DNA of 64,000 bases from Klebsiella oxytoca NBRC 105695 (lineage in GTDB: Bacteria; Pseudomonadota; Gammaproteobacteria; Enterobacterales; Enterobacteriaceae): assembly GCF_001598695.1 (NCBI RefSeq), contig NZ_BCZK01000003.1:186001-250000 (forward strand), given 5' to 3'. Below are positions 1-11,730 of the stretch, piece after piece (positions within the stretch are counted from its first letter, which is position 1; the number at the start of each line of letters is the position of its first letter). The notes beneath the pieces were generated by a model. The model made no database searches, was not told the origin of the DNA, and saw only the letters and a list, made by a program, of their open reading frames with translations. The translations under genes were made by a program, and so were the position numbers.

Positions 1-361
1 GCCGGTCCTGTTCAAACATCAGCGCGTGGCCGGTCAGAATTCTTGTCAGCCCAGGATTACGCTCGCCAAACCCCAGAATCAACAACACAATCAGACGCAG
101 GCGCGCGGTGGTGTCTTTTTCATCTTTTAAAATCAAATTGATGCGCGTAATCAGGCTGTCTTCGATAAACTCAATCAGGCTATCAAACATGCGGGTCTTG
201 CTCGGGAAATGCCGATACAGAGCCGCTTCGGATACGCCAACGGAGGCCGCCAGCTTCGCCGTGGTGATACGCTGACTCCCGTCGCTGGATTCGAGCATTA
301 GCGCCAGAGATTGAAGTATTTCTTCGCGACGATTCCTTTTCGCAGTTTGTTTTTCTGCCAT
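1..361 (-). CDS. slmA: Nucleoid occlusion factor SlmA (5' part only)
   Basis: TetR-family DNA-binding protein that binds sites on the chromosome and blocks FtsZ assembly over the nucleoid. The frame starts at the ATG complementary to 359-361 ([15 protein letters not shown]) and runs off the left edge, so about 120 of the usual 198 codons are present. The N-terminal helix-turn-helix is visible at about residues 31-62 ([20 protein letters not shown]), followed by the start of the ligand/dimer domain. It lies upstream of dut in the same direction, as in E. coli. The 176 bp between it and dut hold no gene; a short CCGCA/TGCGG hairpin near 410-441 is the only structure seen there. Confidence 0.97.
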   Translation of the reverse strand, partial: MAEKQTAKRNRREEILQSLALMLESSDGSQRITTAKLAASVGVSEAALYRHFPSKTRMFDSLIEFIEDSLITRINLILKDEKDTTARLRLIVLLILGFGERNPGLTRILTGHALMFEQDR

Positions 362-537
362 GTTTTAAAATACCCCTGAAAAAAAGCACTTGTCAGGCAG
401 GCATCCACAAAGCGACCGCAAGCTGTTGCCTGCGGTGATGTTATTGCATTAGTGCGCTTTGCGATGCAGGTTCCACTTCATCTTTGGGACTGCCCGTTAA
501 TCGGCGACGCCCCGAAGATTTTTGTCTATTGCCGGGC

Positions 538-996
538 TTATTTACGCCCTGAGTGACCGAAGCCGCCTTCGCCGCGATCGGTGGCGTCAAACTCTTCCAC
601 CAGGTTAAATTCCGCCTGTACAACGGGCACGAACACCATTTGCGCGAGACGCTCGCCGGGTTCGATGGTGAAGCTCTGCTGACCGCGGTTCCAGACGGAA
701 ACCATCAGCTGACCCTGATAGTCGGAATCAATCAGGCCGACCAGGTTACCCAGGACGACGCCGTGTTTATGACCCAGCCCGGAGCGCGGGAGAATCACTG
801 CTGCCAGAGACGGATCGGCAATATGAATCGCCAGGCCAGTTGGCACGAGGAGCGTAGCGCCAGGCGCCAGCTCTACGGCGTCATCGAGACAGGCTCGCAG
901 GTCAAGTCCGGCGGAACCGGAGGTGGCATAGGTCGGCAGCGGAAATTGCTGACCAACGCGCGGGTCCAGAATCTTAACGTCGATTTTTTTCATCAT
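538..996 (-). CDS. dut: Deoxyuridine 5'-triphosphate nucleotidohydrolase (dUTPase)
   Basis: Homotrimeric cytosolic enzyme that hydrolyses dUTP to dUMP and pyrophosphate, keeping uracil out of DNA and feeding thymidylate synthesis. The 152-residue product has the conserved trimeric dUTPase motifs: AGLDLRA near residue 30, the PRSGLG phosphate-binding motif, [10 protein letters not shown] near 90 with the catalytic Asp, and the glycine-rich C-terminal arm [10 protein letters not shown] that closes over the substrate. Two adjacent ATGs (994-996 and 991-993) are both possible starts. The 5' end overlaps the end of coaBC by about 20 bp, so the two are probably translationally coupled. Confidence 0.97.
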   Translation of the reverse strand: MMKKIDVKILDPRVGQQFPLPTYATSGSAGLDLRACLDDAVELAPGATLLVPTGLAIHIADPSLAAVILPRSGLGHKHGVVLGNLVGLIDSDYQGQLMVSVWNRGQQSFTIEPGERLAQMVFVPVVQAEFNLVEEFDATDRGEGGFGHSGRK

Positions 997-2185
997 AACG
1001 GGTCACGATCTCGTCGAGTAATAATTGGCCCAGGAGTTCCTTGCGCTCAAGTGGTAAGCGCTTATCTCCCTCCTGCCAGAAAAGGTGTAATGCATTGCTG
1101 TCGCTGTTAAATCCCTGATTTGGCTGTGAAACATCATTAGCGCAGATCAGATCAAGATTTTTGCGGGCTCGCTTTTGCCGTGCGTATTCTTCCACATTAT
1201 TCGTTTCGGCGGCAAACCCAACGACGTAAGGGCGGTTGGCCTTAAGCGCGGCGACCCCTGCGACGATATCCGGATTTTTAACCATTTTCAGGGTGAGTTC
1301 ATCACCTTGTTTTTTGATTTTTTCTTCGGCAATGGTGACCGCACGGTAGTCGGCGACCGCTGCGCAGCCAATAAAAATATGCTGCCGTGAGGCGCCGTTT
1401 TGCACCGCGGCTTCCATTTCCAGCGCCGTGGTGACATCAATTCTTTGTACAAACGGCGGCGTAGGTAGAGAAACCGGGCCGCTTACCAGCGTGACGTTTG
1501 CCCCGCGACGCGCGGCGGCGGCGGCAATCGCGAAGCCCATCTTACCAGAACTGTGGTTAGTGATATAACGCACCGGATCCAGCGGCTCGCGGGTTGGGCC
1601 CGCGGTAATCATGATGCTGAGATGTTGCAAATCTTTGACAGGAGAGAAGTGCTGCGCGGCCATATCCACAATGGTCAGCGGGTCCAGCATCCGCCCCGGC
1701 CCAACATCGCCGCAGGCCTGGCTGCCGCTGTCCGGGCCCCAGACCAGCAAACCGCGCGAGGCAATCACCTCAAGATTATGCTGGGTGGCGGCGGCGCGAT
1801 ACATTTGCTGATTCATGGCGGGCACGACCGCGACGGGCGACGGCGTCGCCAGGCAAATCGTCGAGACGAGATCGTTAGCCATGCCTGCCGCGACTCGGGC
1901 GATTAAATCGGCGGTCGCCGGAGCGAGAATAACCAGATCGGCCCATTTCCCCAGCTCAATGTGGCCCATTGCGGCTTCGGCGGCCGGGTCGAGCAGGCTG
2001 TCGGAAACCGGATAACCCGATACCGCCTGTAAACTTAATGGCGTAATGAAGGCTTTAGCGGCTTCCGTCATGGCGACGCGGACATCCGCGCCGCGGTCGC
2101 GCAGGCGGCGCACCAGTTCCGGCGTTTTATAGGCAGCAATGCCGCCGCTCACGCCGAGAACGATCTTTTTACCAGCCAGACTCAT
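974..2185 (-). CDS. coaBC: Bifunctional phosphopantothenoylcysteine decarboxylase / phosphopantothenate-cysteine ligase
   Basis: Catalyses two consecutive steps of coenzyme A synthesis: CTP-dependent joining of cysteine to 4'-phosphopantothenate (CoaB, C-terminal half) and FMN-dependent decarboxylation to 4'-phosphopantetheine (CoaC, N-terminal half). The N-terminal flavoprotein begins [16 protein letters not shown] and has the PAMNQQM motif and the [10 protein letters not shown] flap with its active-site Cys. The CoaB half has the dimer/CTP motif [11 protein letters not shown] and the KIKK lysines. The start at 2185 (MSLAGKKI) gives 403 residues, the family length; the frame stays open upstream but lacks conserved residues. 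It is divergent from radC. Confidence 0.97.
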   Translation of the reverse strand: MSLAGKKIVLGVSGGIAAYKTPELVRRLRDRGADVRVAMTEAAKAFITPLSLQAVSGYPVSDSLLDPAAEAAMGHIELGKWADLVILAPATADLIARVAAGMANDLVSTICLATPSPVAVVPAMNQQMYRAAATQHNLEVIASRGLLVWGPDSGSQACGDVGPGRMLDPLTIVDMAAQHFSPVKDLQHLSIMITAGPTREPLDPVRYITNHSSGKMGFAIAAAAARRGANVTLVSGPVSLPTPPFVQRIDVTTALEMEAAVQNGASRQHIFIGCAAVADYRAVTIAEEKIKKQGDELTLKMVKNPDIVAGVAALKANRPYVVGFAAETNNVEEYARQKRARKNLDLICANDVSQPNQGFNSDSNALHLFWQEGDKRLPLERKELLGQLLLDEIVTRYDEKNRR

Positions 2186-2360
2186 CATGATTTTTTCCTG
2201 TTGCGGTACACCAGAATTCGCGCATCTTATCACAATCCTCACGGCATCGTGTGCCTGGTGGCGATCCACTTTGCGAGGCGCTACGCAGGGATAAAACTTG
2301 CCTGTCGGCGGCGCAAAAAGGCTGTGTCAGGATAGCGGGGAGTGGGAAGGAGAGGCCGCG

Positions 2361-3026
2361 ATGGAGATACAGGAAACCCTCATGCCGAGGGAAAAGATGC
2401 AGCGTTACGGTATCGAAGTTTTATCGGATATCGAGCTGTTAGCGCTGTTTTTACGTACCGGTACGCGCACGCAGGACGTGATGACATTTTCGCGAGAGCT
2501 GCTGCAGCGATTTGGCTCGCTGTACGGCCTGCTTTCGGCGGAAGAGTCACAGTTCGCTGAGATTGAAGGCATTGGTCTGGCGAAATATGCGCAGCTAAAA
2601 GGGATTGCTGAACTGGCGCGACGCTATTTCAGCCTGCGGATGACGGAAGAGCCCTCATTGGTCACCCCGTCGATGACGCGGGAGTTTCTGCAAAGCCAGC
2701 TGGCCGACGAAGAGCGCGAGATCTTCATGGTGATCTTTTTAGACAATCAGAACCGGGTATTGAAACATAGCCGACTTTTTTCTGGTACTCTTAGCCACGT
2801 TGAGGTGCATCCGCGAGAAATCGTACGCGAAGCCATCAAAGTGAACGCCGCCGCGGTGATCCTGGCACATAATCATCCATCCGGAAGTCCTGAGCCGAGT
2901 AAGGCCGACAGATTGATTACCGAAAGAGTGATAAAATGTTGTCGATTCATGGATATACGTGTGCTCGATCACCTTGTTATCGGCCGCGGAGCGTACGTAT
3001 CTTTTGCTGAACGCGGCTGGATTTAG
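2361..3026 (+). CDS. radC: JAB-domain protein RadC
   Basis: RadC family protein of 221 residues: an N-terminal helix-hairpin-helix-like region ([15 protein letters not shown], about 68-82) and a C-terminal JAB1/MPN metalloprotease-like domain with the metal motif [14 protein letters not shown] at about 170-183. The start ATG at 2361 was chosen because it gives the family length and is preceded by AGGAGA; the frame continues about 20 codons upstream. The name comes from an old link to recombination repair that has since been questioned, so its cellular role is unknown. The N-terminal third is less conserved than the JAB domain. The downstream rpmB promoter begins about 40 bp after its stop. 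Confidence 0.93.
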   Translation: MEIQETLMPREKMQRYGIEVLSDIELLALFLRTGTRTQDVMTFSRELLQRFGSLYGLLSAEESQFAEIEGIGLAKYAQLKGIAELARRYFSLRMTEEPSLVTPSMTREFLQSQLADEEREIFMVIFLDNQNRVLKHSRLFSGTLSHVEVHPREIVREAIKVNAAAVILAHNHPSGSPEPSKADRLITERVIKCCRFMDIRVLDHLVIGRGAYVSFAERGWI

Positions 3027-3068
3027 CCCCGATCATGCGATCCATCGGGATCTTTGTCTGTTCGGGAC

Positions 3069-3097
3069 TTGAGCACATCGCAGAGTCAGCGTATACT
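3069..3097 (+). promoter_or_regulatory. Sigma-70 promoter of rpmB-rpmG-mutM
   Basis: TTGAGC (3069-3074) and TATACT (3092-3097) are separated by exactly 17 bp, immediately after radC. Transcription would start near 3104, giving a leader of roughly 140 nt before the rpmB ATG. This is the only strong promoter-like sequence ahead of the ribosomal protein genes. Confidence 0.7.
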
Positions 3098-3222
3098 ACG
3101 CCACCTTTGAGAATCTCGGGTTTGGCATTTGGGCCTGGCAATCGAGAGTTCAATAGAACTATGCGATGACCGGGCTGTAAAGCCTGACGAGGCGCCAATA
3201 CCCCATACGAAGCTCGAGCTAA

Positions 3223-3480
<258 letters not shown>

Positions 3481-3497
3481 GTACTTAGAGGAAATAA

Positions 3498-3668
<171 letters not shown>

Positions 3669-3690
3669 TTTTAGGTTCCTTGTAAAGAAA

Positions 3691-3714
3691 AACCCCGCCT
3701 CGGCGGGGTTTTTT
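3691..3714 (+). terminator. Intrinsic terminator after rpmG
   Basis: AACCCCGCC-TCG-GCGGGGTT type GC-rich hairpin (3691-3710) followed directly by a run of T (to 3714). It separates the ribosomal protein genes from mutM, so mutM is probably expressed by partial read-through or its own weak promoter. Confidence 0.9.
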
Positions 3715-3860
3715 GTTATTAAAACGACGCCACCGTCGGCGCTGGCGGGAGTTTAGCCCTCCTGTGGCAGGCGGAAGAGCAAGCTGAACAATAATTGCCC
3801 TGAACCTCGTCGTTGAACGCGGTAAGATAGAGCATCCAGCCGTTTTTGTTCGAGAAAAGA

Positions 3861-4670
3861 ATGCCTGAATTACCTGAAGTAGAAACCAGCCGCCGCGGCA
3901 TTGAGCCTCACCTGGTTGGTGCGACCATCCTGCACGCCATTGTGCGCAACGGGCGCCTGCGCTGGCCGGTTTCCGAAGAGATCTATCGCCTGAGCGACGT
4001 TCCTGTGCTCAGCGTGCGCCGCCGCGCTAAATATCTGCTGCTCGAACTGCCCGACGGCTGGATTATCGTCCATCTCGGCATGTCGGGAAGCCTGCGTATC
4101 CTCAGCGGAGATCTGCCGGCGGAAAAACACGACCATGTGGACCTGGTGATGAGTAACGGCAAGGTCCTGCGCTATACCGATCCGCGACGCTTTGGCGCCT
4201 GGCTGTGGACTAAAGAGCTGGAAGGGCATCCGGTGCTGGCGCATCTGGGGCCGGAGCCGCTGAGCGATGAGTTCAACGCCGATTATCTCCAGCAGAAATG
4301 CGCGAAGAAGAAAACTGCGATCAAGCCCTGGCTAATGGATAACAAGCTGGTGGTCGGCGTGGGTAATATCTACGCCAGCGAATCGCTATTTTCGGCGGGT
4401 ATTCACCCCGACAGGCTGGCCTCTTCGCTGTCGCGCGAGGAGTGCGAACAGCTGGTGAAAGTGATTAAGCTGGTCCTGCTGCGCTCCATCGAACAGGGTG
4501 GGACGACGCTGAAAGATTTCCTGCAAAGCGACGGTAAACCGGGTTATTTTGCCCAGGAGCTGCAGGTGTATGGCCGCAAGGGCGAGCCGTGCCGCATTTG
4601 CGGGACGCCGGTTATCGGCAGTAAACACGCCCAGCGGGCGACGTTTTATTGTCGCCAGTGCCAGAAATAA
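3861..4670 (+). CDS. mutM: Formamidopyrimidine-DNA glycosylase (8-oxoguanine repair)
   Basis: Bifunctional base-excision enzyme that removes 8-oxoguanine and formamidopyrimidines and cleaves the abasic site. After Met removal the N-terminus PELPEVE supplies the catalytic proline and glutamate, which fixes the start at 3861 (269 residues). The conserved Lys of HLGMSGS-region strands, the helix-two-turn-helix segment (GVGNIYASE, about 168-176) and the C-terminal four-cysteine zinc finger (CRIC...CRQC, about 244-267) are all present. It follows rpmG after a terminator, the E. coli arrangement. Confidence 0.98.
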   Translation: MPELPEVETSRRGIEPHLVGATILHAIVRNGRLRWPVSEEIYRLSDVPVLSVRRRAKYLLLELPDGWIIVHLGMSGSLRILSGDLPAEKHDHVDLVMSNGKVLRYTDPRRFGAWLWTKELEGHPVLAHLGPEPLSDEFNADYLQQKCAKKKTAIKPWLMDNKLVVGVGNIYASESLFSAGIHPDRLASSLSREECEQLVKVIKLVLLRSIEQGGTTLKDFLQSDGKPGYFAQELQVYGRKGEPCRICGTPVIGSKHAQRATFYCRQCQK

Positions 4671-4689
4671 TATGCGGTGGTTGCGGTGA

Positions 4690-4776
4690 ACCCGGCTCGC
4701 GCTGCGCTTAGCCGGGCTACGCGTCCGTGCGATTTGATTGGGTAGCCCGGACAGATGCGCAGCATCGCCTGCGGGA
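4690..4776. repeat. REP/BIME palindromic pair between mutM and coaD
   Basis: Two inverted REP-like units: CCCGGCTCGCGCTGCGCTTA with GCCGGGCTAC (4691-4720) and GTAGCCCGGACAGATGCGCA with CGCCTGCGGG (4742-4776). They sit in the gap between two converging genes, the usual place for such elements, and the same motif recurs near 29738, 34329 and 45268. Confidence 0.75.
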
Positions 4777-4796
4777 AGAGACCCGATGGCGCAGGA

Positions 4797-6045
<1,249 letters not shown>

Positions 6046-6046
<1 letters not shown>

Positions 6047-7320
6047 TAGTGGCTCCGCTGCGGCAGATAGGGTTGCAATAACTGTAGCAGACGGGAGAGG
6101 GCGCCCTGGTTTTGGTGCAGGACTTCCACCGCGTGACGACCATACCACAGACGGTAATCTTCATCGGTCAGCAGGTTTGACACCTCCGTCACCAGCGAGT
6201 CGGCGTCGGTGACGGTAATCAGTCCATCGTCCTGCTGCAGCTTGGCGCAGATATCTTTGAAGTTAAAGGTGTGCGGGCCCATCAGTACCGGTATCGCATG
6301 AGCAGCGGGCTCCAGCGGGTTATGACCGCCGCGCTCCACCAGGCTACCGCCGACAAACGCGAGGTCGGCAATGCCGTACAGCAGCATCAGCTCACCCATG
6401 GTATCGCCAATCACCACCTGGGTACTGTTCGACGGGATTTCGCCGGTACTGCGCAGGGTGTAGCTCATTCCCGCTTTCTGCACCATCTCGCGGGCGTCGC
6501 CGAAGCGCTCCGGGTGGCGCGGGACAAGGATCAGCAGCAGGTTGGGGAAGCGCTCCAGCAGCTTTTTATGCGCCTGAAGAATGATTTGCTCTTCGCCGTC
6601 GTGGGTGCTGGTGGCAATCCATACCTGGCGGTGCGGCGCCCACTGGCGACGCAGGGTGATAGCGCGAGCGGCCAGCTCCGGCGTGACTGAAATATCAAAC
6701 TTCAGGCTGCCGGTGACCGCCAGTTGATTGCGTTTCAGGCCAAGGGCGATAAAGCGGCTGGCGTCTTCTTCATTCTGTGCGGCGATAAGGGTAATGCGGC
6801 TCAGCAGCCGACGCATAAATTTGCCCAGTTTGGCATAGCCTTTCGCCGAGCGTTCGGACAGCCGGGCGTTGGCGATAACCAGCGGAATTTTGCGTTTATG
6901 CAGCGTGGCGACCATGTTCGGCCACAGTTCGGTTTCCATGACGATAACCAGCTTTGGCTGAACGGTATTGAAGAAGCGGTTCATTGCGCCGGGAAGATCG
7001 TAAGGCAGATAGACGTGATGGACGTCTTTACCGAAAGCGGACATCGCGCGTTCGGAGCCGGTTGGCGTCATGGTCGTGACGGTGATCGGCAGATAGGGGT
7101 AGCGGTGGCGTAGCGCGCGCACCAGCGGGATAGCCGCCAGCGTTTCACCCACGGAAACGGAATGCAGCAGGATGCCACCCGGTTCTACCTTGTTCTGGCA
7201 GAAGCCATAACGTTCTTTCCAGCGTTTACGATAGGCAGGGGCCTTACGGCTGCGTAACAGCAGTCGCAGCCACACCAGCGGCTGAATGAGGTAAAGTAGG
7301 GCGGTATAAAGCAATTCCAA
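6046..7320 (-). CDS. waaA: Kdo transferase WaaA (KdtA), lipid A Kdo transferase
   Basis: Inner-membrane-associated enzyme that transfers two Kdo residues from CMP-Kdo to lipid IVA, an essential step in LPS assembly. The 424-residue protein has an N-terminal hydrophobic anchor ([20 protein letters not shown]), the SVGETLAA catalytic-glutamate motif near residue 60, and the C-terminal donor-binding signature [18 protein letters not shown]. The start codon is TTG (complement of 7318-7320) followed by [16 protein letters not shown], with only a weak upstream GGA, which suggests low-level translation. It lies 92 bp after the preceding glycosyltransferase. Confidence 0.97.
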
Positions 7321-7412
7321 GCGATTTATCCGTATTTATGTTTTTGCGGGCAAATTCTAAGCATTTAACCCGCGTAAAGCTATCTCTTTGGCGGAAACTA
7401 AGGGATTCAGTA

Positions 7413-8402
7413 TTAAGCCGCGTCGCGATAGCGCTTGATGCGCAGATAGCGGCGTCCAAGACGCCAGCGTAGACGGAACGTATGGGCATTTTTCCAGATC
7501 AGGCTCCAGATACCGCGGTCAAAGAACTCTTTAATGATAATATGCTTTTTTGACTCATCTTTCATGCTATCGAAGGTATGAATAATTCCCAGCCCCTCTT
7601 TAGCGATCTGCCAGCGGCAGGCGGAAATATTGCGAACCTTGTCCGGATAGCGCTGGTTGATGGCGTCCAGCATCTCAAGAATCTTCATATAGTGGCGCGC
7701 TGAACGCATCAGCGTATCGTCATTGTCCGGCTTATGCGACACCGATTCCGAATGGATGTAGTAATCGTAGAACTGCTCGCTGGTGTACTGCACGCGTTCT
7801 GCCGCCAGCAGCACTTCCGTGGTCCAGGGAATATCCTGATGACGCAGGCCCGGCTCAAAATGGAAGCGGTGATCCGCGATAAACTCGCGGCGGTAAATAT
7901 TGAGCCAGGTGACATGCAGGAACTTACGAGAATCCAGCGCCTGTTTTAACCAGACGTGGCCGGGCAAAACGCCGGTCGACTGTAGCCGGTCCAGCGGGAA
8001 AATAGGATGGATATCTTTTTTTGTCTCGTAGACGTAGCGGCCGTTGCAGGTGGCGACGTCAAGATTGCCCTTTTCCGCCATTTCCAGAAGCGTACGGTAC
8101 ATGCCCGGGTAAAGCTTATCGTCGATATCCGGAAAGGTCAGGTATTTACCGGTCGCCGCGGCGAGCCCGGTATTGCGCGCCACCGACACGCCCTGGTTTT
8201 CCTGTTCCAGTACGAGCACGTTTTGCAGGCGCTCTTTCCACTGGTCGATAACCGCAAGGCTACCGTCCGTCGACCCGTCGTTCACCAGGATCAGTTCATA
8301 GCTTTCCAGCTGCTGTTGCTCAAGGCACTCAAAGAATTGCGCAAGGAATTTTTCGCCGTTATAGACGGCGGCTACGATGCTTAGTAAAGGCGTTTGACTC
8401 AT
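7413..8402 (-). CDS. Family-2 glycosyltransferase of the LPS core cluster, acceptor unknown
   Basis: GT2-type transferase of 329 residues starting MSQTPLLSIVAAVYNGEKFL. The GT-A core is plain: LVNDGSTDGS near 41-50, VSVARNTGL near 72-80, and a DIDD motif near 93 in place of the usual DxD. The C-terminal third is basic (RLRWRLGRRYLRIKRYRD), as expected for a peripheral membrane enzyme. It lies between wabH and waaA, where described Klebsiella core clusters carry an ORF of unassigned role. The donor, acceptor and even involvement in the core cannot be read from the sequence. Confidence 0.85.
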   Translation of the reverse strand: MSQTPLLSIVAAVYNGEKFLAQFFECLEQQQLESYELILVNDGSTDGSLAVIDQWKERLQNVLVLEQENQGVSVARNTGLAAATGKYLTFPDIDDKLYPGMYRTLLEMAEKGNLDVATCNGRYVYETKKDIHPIFPLDRLQSTGVLPGHVWLKQALDSRKFLHVTWLNIYRREFIADHRFHFEPGLRHQDIPWTTEVLLAAERVQYTSEQFYDYYIHSESVSHKPDNDDTLMRSARHYMKILEMLDAINQRYPDKVRNISACRWQIAKEGLGIIHTFDSMKDESKKHIIIKEFFDRGIWSLIWKNAHTFRLRWRLGRRYLRIKRYRDAA

Positions 8403-8432
8403 AAATCATTCGATCCTGGTTGAATAACGGCG

Positions 8433-9527
8433 TCAGGCGCTGCGCAGCTGACGATACTGCTGACAAATCGATGCCACGCTGAATTTCTCCAGCGCCGAGG
8501 CGTCGATGGCAGGGGGGCTATGGTAAATGCTTTGCATCGTCTGAGCCAGCGCCGGGCTGTTGAGATCCGCCAGGCCGCGCGACAGCTCGCCGGTGAGGAT
8601 CTCGGTCACGCCGCCCGGGCAGCGGGTGCTGGCGACCGGTGTATCCAGCAGCAGCGCTTCAACCACCACGTTGCCAAAACCTTCGCTATCGGAGCTCAGG
8701 ACCAGCATCCGCGCGCCTTTGATCCACGGCAGCGGATTTTTCTGGAAGCCTTTAAACAGGACGCGATCGGCAACCTGTAGCTGCTGCGCCAGCTGGCGCA
8801 GGCGCTGCTCTTGTTCCGGTTTTCCCTGTCCCAGCAGTACCAGCGGCGCATCAATACCGCTTTGCGCATACGCCTCAATCAGGCGGTCGTGGCGTTTACC
8901 GGGATGAAAGCGGCCCACGTGAATAATATAGTCGCCGTCGGGTCGCTGGCTGGGCTCTTCAGCCGCTGCGCGCAGCGCGGCGATATCAAACGGGTTATAG
9001 ATGGTTTTCAGCTGGGCCGGGCGAATGGCGAACTGCTCGACCAGATCTTGACCTACCGCATCGGAGACGGTGACGACGTTGCGTCCCTGGTAAACGCGTC
9101 CGATCTTCTGCTGCTTCAGCCAGCGGTCAAAACCGGTGCGATGGCCGAGATAGGAAGTAGAGAATACGCCGTGCAGGCAATACCAGACGTTTCGCCCGTT
9201 CAGCAGGCGGCTGCGGGAGACAATGCGGTCAGTTTTATGCAGATTCGAGAGCACCAGATCGAAGCGGCCCTGCCGTTCTGCGCTATCGATGGCCGCATCA
9301 AGCTGGCGCGCGCGCCGGGAGAGTTCCGTCAGTTTGCGCCACGGTTTGCGGCAGCGGTCGGCGATGACCTGATAATCCAGTCCTTCCGGCAGCGGATAAT
9401 CGCAGACGTCGCGCAGGGAAAAAAGCGATACCTTTTCCCCCTGGCTGAGAAAGTGCGCCGCCAGCGTCAGCACGACTTTTTCCGCGCCGCCGCCGGGCAG
9501 ACCGTCGATAACAAACAATATGCGCAT
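8433..9527 (-). CDS. wabH: LPS core glycosyltransferase WabH (GT4)
   Basis: Family-4 glycosyltransferase of 364 residues with an N-terminal acceptor domain (MRILFVIDGLPGGGAEKVVL, the glycine-rich GGGAEK loop) and a C-terminal donor domain with VGRFHPGKRHDRLIEAY near 205-221 and the ExxGxxxxE-type motif SEGFGNVVVEAL near 285-296. By family and position it is WabH, which in Klebsiella adds GlcNAc to the core galacturonic acid; WabN then deacetylates that sugar. It starts 2 bp after wabG ends, within the same leftward operon. Confidence 0.88.
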   Translation of the reverse strand: MRILFVIDGLPGGGAEKVVLTLAAHFLSQGEKVSLFSLRDVCDYPLPEGLDYQVIADRCRKPWRKLTELSRRARQLDAAIDSAERQGRFDLVLSNLHKTDRIVSRSRLLNGRNVWYCLHGVFSTSYLGHRTGFDRWLKQQKIGRVYQGRNVVTVSDAVGQDLVEQFAIRPAQLKTIYNPFDIAALRAAAEEPSQRPDGDYIIHVGRFHPGKRHDRLIEAYAQSGIDAPLVLLGQGKPEQEQRLRQLAQQLQVADRVLFKGFQKNPLPWIKGARMLVLSSDSEGFGNVVVEALLLDTPVASTRCPGGVTEILTGELSRGLADLNSPALAQTMQSIYHSPPAIDASALEKFSVASICQQYRQLRSA

Positions 9528-9529
9528 CG

Positions 9530-10657
9530 TTATTTCACCAAATCCTGATAAAGGGAGAGCAGCTGCGCCGAGAGGCGTTCGCTGGTGCAGGCCATGATGC
9601 GCTCGCGGGCGCGTTCGCCTTCCGCGGAGCCTAACGCCCGGGCGGGAAGGGCGCTAACCGACTCCTGCAGGGCCGGGATATCCAGCGCATCGCAAACGTA
9701 GCCATTGCTGCCCTGAACAATAAACTCCGCGCCGCCGCAGCCGGTAGTGGTAATGACCGGCAGGCCGCAGGCCATCGCTTCGAGAATAACGTTGGGGAAC
9801 GGGTCGTACAGCGTCGGCAGCAGCAGGCCGTCGGCCATCTGATAAAACGGCAGGGTTTCCGACTGCATGCCGAAAAAGCGCACCCGCTCATCGCAGTTCA
9901 GCGTTTTCGCCAGCTGCTGATAACGACTTTGCTCTTTATCTTTGCCTACTACCAGCAGGTAGCGGTTGGTCGGCGCGATGGCGCGGATCGCCGCATCCAG
10001 CCCCTTGCGCTCAAAGCCGGAGCCGACGTAAATCAGGCAGGTCGCCTGGAGCGGCAGATTCCATTTGGTACGCAGCGCGACAAAGGCCGCTTCCGTCGGC
10101 GGCAGAAAACGCTGGTTATCGATGGCGTTATAGATAACGTGGATTTTTTCCGCCGGCAGGCCGAAGTCTGCAATAATCTCGCGTTTAATCATCTCCGCGT
10201 TGCAGATAACGCCGCGCAGGTGCGAGTCCTGGTACATTTCGCGTTCGGCCTGCATCACATAGCGATGGTAGCGGTCGGCAAACAGCAGGCGGCTTTTCCA
10301 GCCGGGCAAAATGCGCGAGCGCTGCTGCAGCCAGCGGCGGTGTACGCCGTCTCCGGCGCGGTACAGGTCGCAGCCGGGGATACGCTCATGGCTTTGCACC
10401 AGATCGAAGGCTTCGCGCTGCCACAGCTGGCGGGCGGCGTCGGCAAACCCACGCTCGCGGCTGATCCGCCCCCATTTACGCGGATTGCAGATGTGGATGT
10501 TCCACTCGGGCTTCACCGGCCCCTGCCACTCGCGGGTGATGACGTTCAGCTCAAGGTCGCTGTCGTCGAGGGCCTCCAGCGCGCGGGAGACAAATCGTTC
10601 CGCGCCGCCGTCCGGGCGATACTTCTGGCGTACCAGAGCCAGCCTGAATTTACTCAT
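9530..10657 (-). CDS. wabG: LPS core galacturonosyltransferase WabG (GT4)
   Basis: GT4 glycosyltransferase of 375 residues (MSKFRLALVRQKYRPDGGAE). It shows the GGAERFVSRAL loop, the donor-site YVGSGFERKGLDAAIRAI near 210-227 and the motif PFPNVILEAMACGLPV near 282-297. It resembles E. coli WaaG. In Klebsiella this gene product transfers galacturonic acid to heptose II, the residue that supplies negative charge in a core lacking phosphate. Its ATG overlaps the waaQ stop by 4 bp. Confidence 0.9.
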   Translation of the reverse strand: MSKFRLALVRQKYRPDGGAERFVSRALEALDDSDLELNVITREWQGPVKPEWNIHICNPRKWGRISRERGFADAARQLWQREAFDLVQSHERIPGCDLYRAGDGVHRRWLQQRSRILPGWKSRLLFADRYHRYVMQAEREMYQDSHLRGVICNAEMIKREIIADFGLPAEKIHVIYNAIDNQRFLPPTEAAFVALRTKWNLPLQATCLIYVGSGFERKGLDAAIRAIAPTNRYLLVVGKDKEQSRYQQLAKTLNCDERVRFFGMQSETLPFYQMADGLLLPTLYDPFPNVILEAMACGLPVITTTGCGGAEFIVQGSNGYVCDALDIPALQESVSALPARALGSAEGERARERIMACTSERLSAQLLSLYQDLVK

Positions 10658-11730
10658 GCCAGTACCTTTTTCGCCGCCGCGATAACCGCGTCGGTGGGGA
10701 TTAAATCGAGATAGCGTTCCTCGGTGTTGGTATCTATGTCGTCAGGGTCGGGAATCGAGCCGAAATCACCCGCCCAAATTACCTCCCCCTGCGCCTGCCA
10801 TGGACGCCAGAAAGTGAGCTTGGAGGGGCCGAATAGCGCCACCAGCGGTGTGCCCAGCGCGGCGGCCATATGCATCGGCACGGAGTCGACGCCGATAAAC
10901 AGGCGGGCATGGTCGATGAGAGACGCCAGCTGGCGCAGGGTGAGCTGCCCGGCGAGGGAGTACAGGCGAGCATTGGGACAGCCCGTCATAATCGTGTCGA
11001 TCATCTGCTTCTCTTTGGCGTCGGGGCCGGAGGTCAGCACGACCGGATAGCCTGCCTCAGAAAGCGCGTTTATCAGGGCGCTCATCCGCGCTTCGCGCCA
11101 GCATTTAAAGAACCAGCGGGAGGTCGGCTGAATGACGATATAGTTGTCCCGAAATCCTTCCGGCAGCAGCGCGCGGCTGGCGAGCCAGTCCTGTTCGCTG
11201 TAGCCCATCGTTGCCGGCGCATCATCAATATCCAGCCCAAGCGGCGCCAGAATCGACAGATTCTGCTGTACGGTATGCAGCTGGTTGTGCAGCTCGGTTG
11301 AGGCGAGGGCGGTATGGCAAAAACGCCAGGCCGGATGACGACGCTTCGGAAAGTCAAAGCCGATGCGGGTGGTCGCCCCGGTCAGTTTAGTGATAATCGC
11401 GCTGGGCCACTGATCGGCAAGATTGAGCACCATATCGTAGCGCTGCTGGCGGAGCGTATGGATCAGCTGCCATTCCATCTTGAGCTGATGGCCGGTGCCC
11501 TGTTTTTTCCAGCGCCGATCGATACCATAAATATGGCGGATCTCAGTATTCGCTGCGAGCATATCCCGGGTTTCTTCATAAAGCAGCACATCCACGCAGG
11601 CGGCGGGGTATTGCTGTTTTAGCGAGTGAATAAGCGGCGTTATCAATAACATATCGCCATGATGGCGAAGCTTAATAACCAGGATTCGCGCCGGGTTCAC
11701 GCGGCCGGAAGTGCGGGTTTCAGGCGTCAT
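10654..11730 (-). CDS. waaQ: LPS heptosyltransferase III (WaaQ)
   Basis: Family-9 transferase of 358 residues that adds the branching heptose III to heptose II from ADP-heptose. Recognisable parts are VIKLRHHGDMLLITPLIHSL at about 18-37, where the HGDML segment is the GT9 acceptor loop, and the C-terminal donor site FIGVDSVPMHMAAALGTPLV near 288-307. It is the first gene of the leftward waaQ-wabG-wabH-GT2-waaA-waaE-coaD run and is divergent from wabN; the intergenic region of about 110 bp must hold both promoters. Confidence 0.93.
   Translation of the reverse strand: MTPETRTSGRVNPARILVIKLRHHGDMLLITPLIHSLKQQYPAACVDVLLYEETRDMLAANTEIRHIYGIDRRWKKQGTGHQLKMEWQLIHTLRQQRYDMVLNLADQWPSAIITKLTGATTRIGFDFPKRRHPAWRFCHTALASTELHNQLHTVQQNLSILAPLGLDIDDAPATMGYSEQDWLASRALLPEGFRDNYIVIQPTSRWFFKCWREARMSALINALSEAGYPVVLTSGPDAKEKQMIDTIMTGCPNARLYSLAGQLTLRQLASLIDHARLFIGVDSVPMHMAAALGTPLVALFGPSKLTFWRPWQAQGEVIWAGDFGSIPDPDDIDTNTEERYLDLIPTDAVIAAAKKVLA

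Noticed and set aside
362-537. Small gene in the slmA-dut gap
   Set aside because: Short frames exist, but none has a ribosome binding site or recognisable sequence; only a weak hairpin is present.
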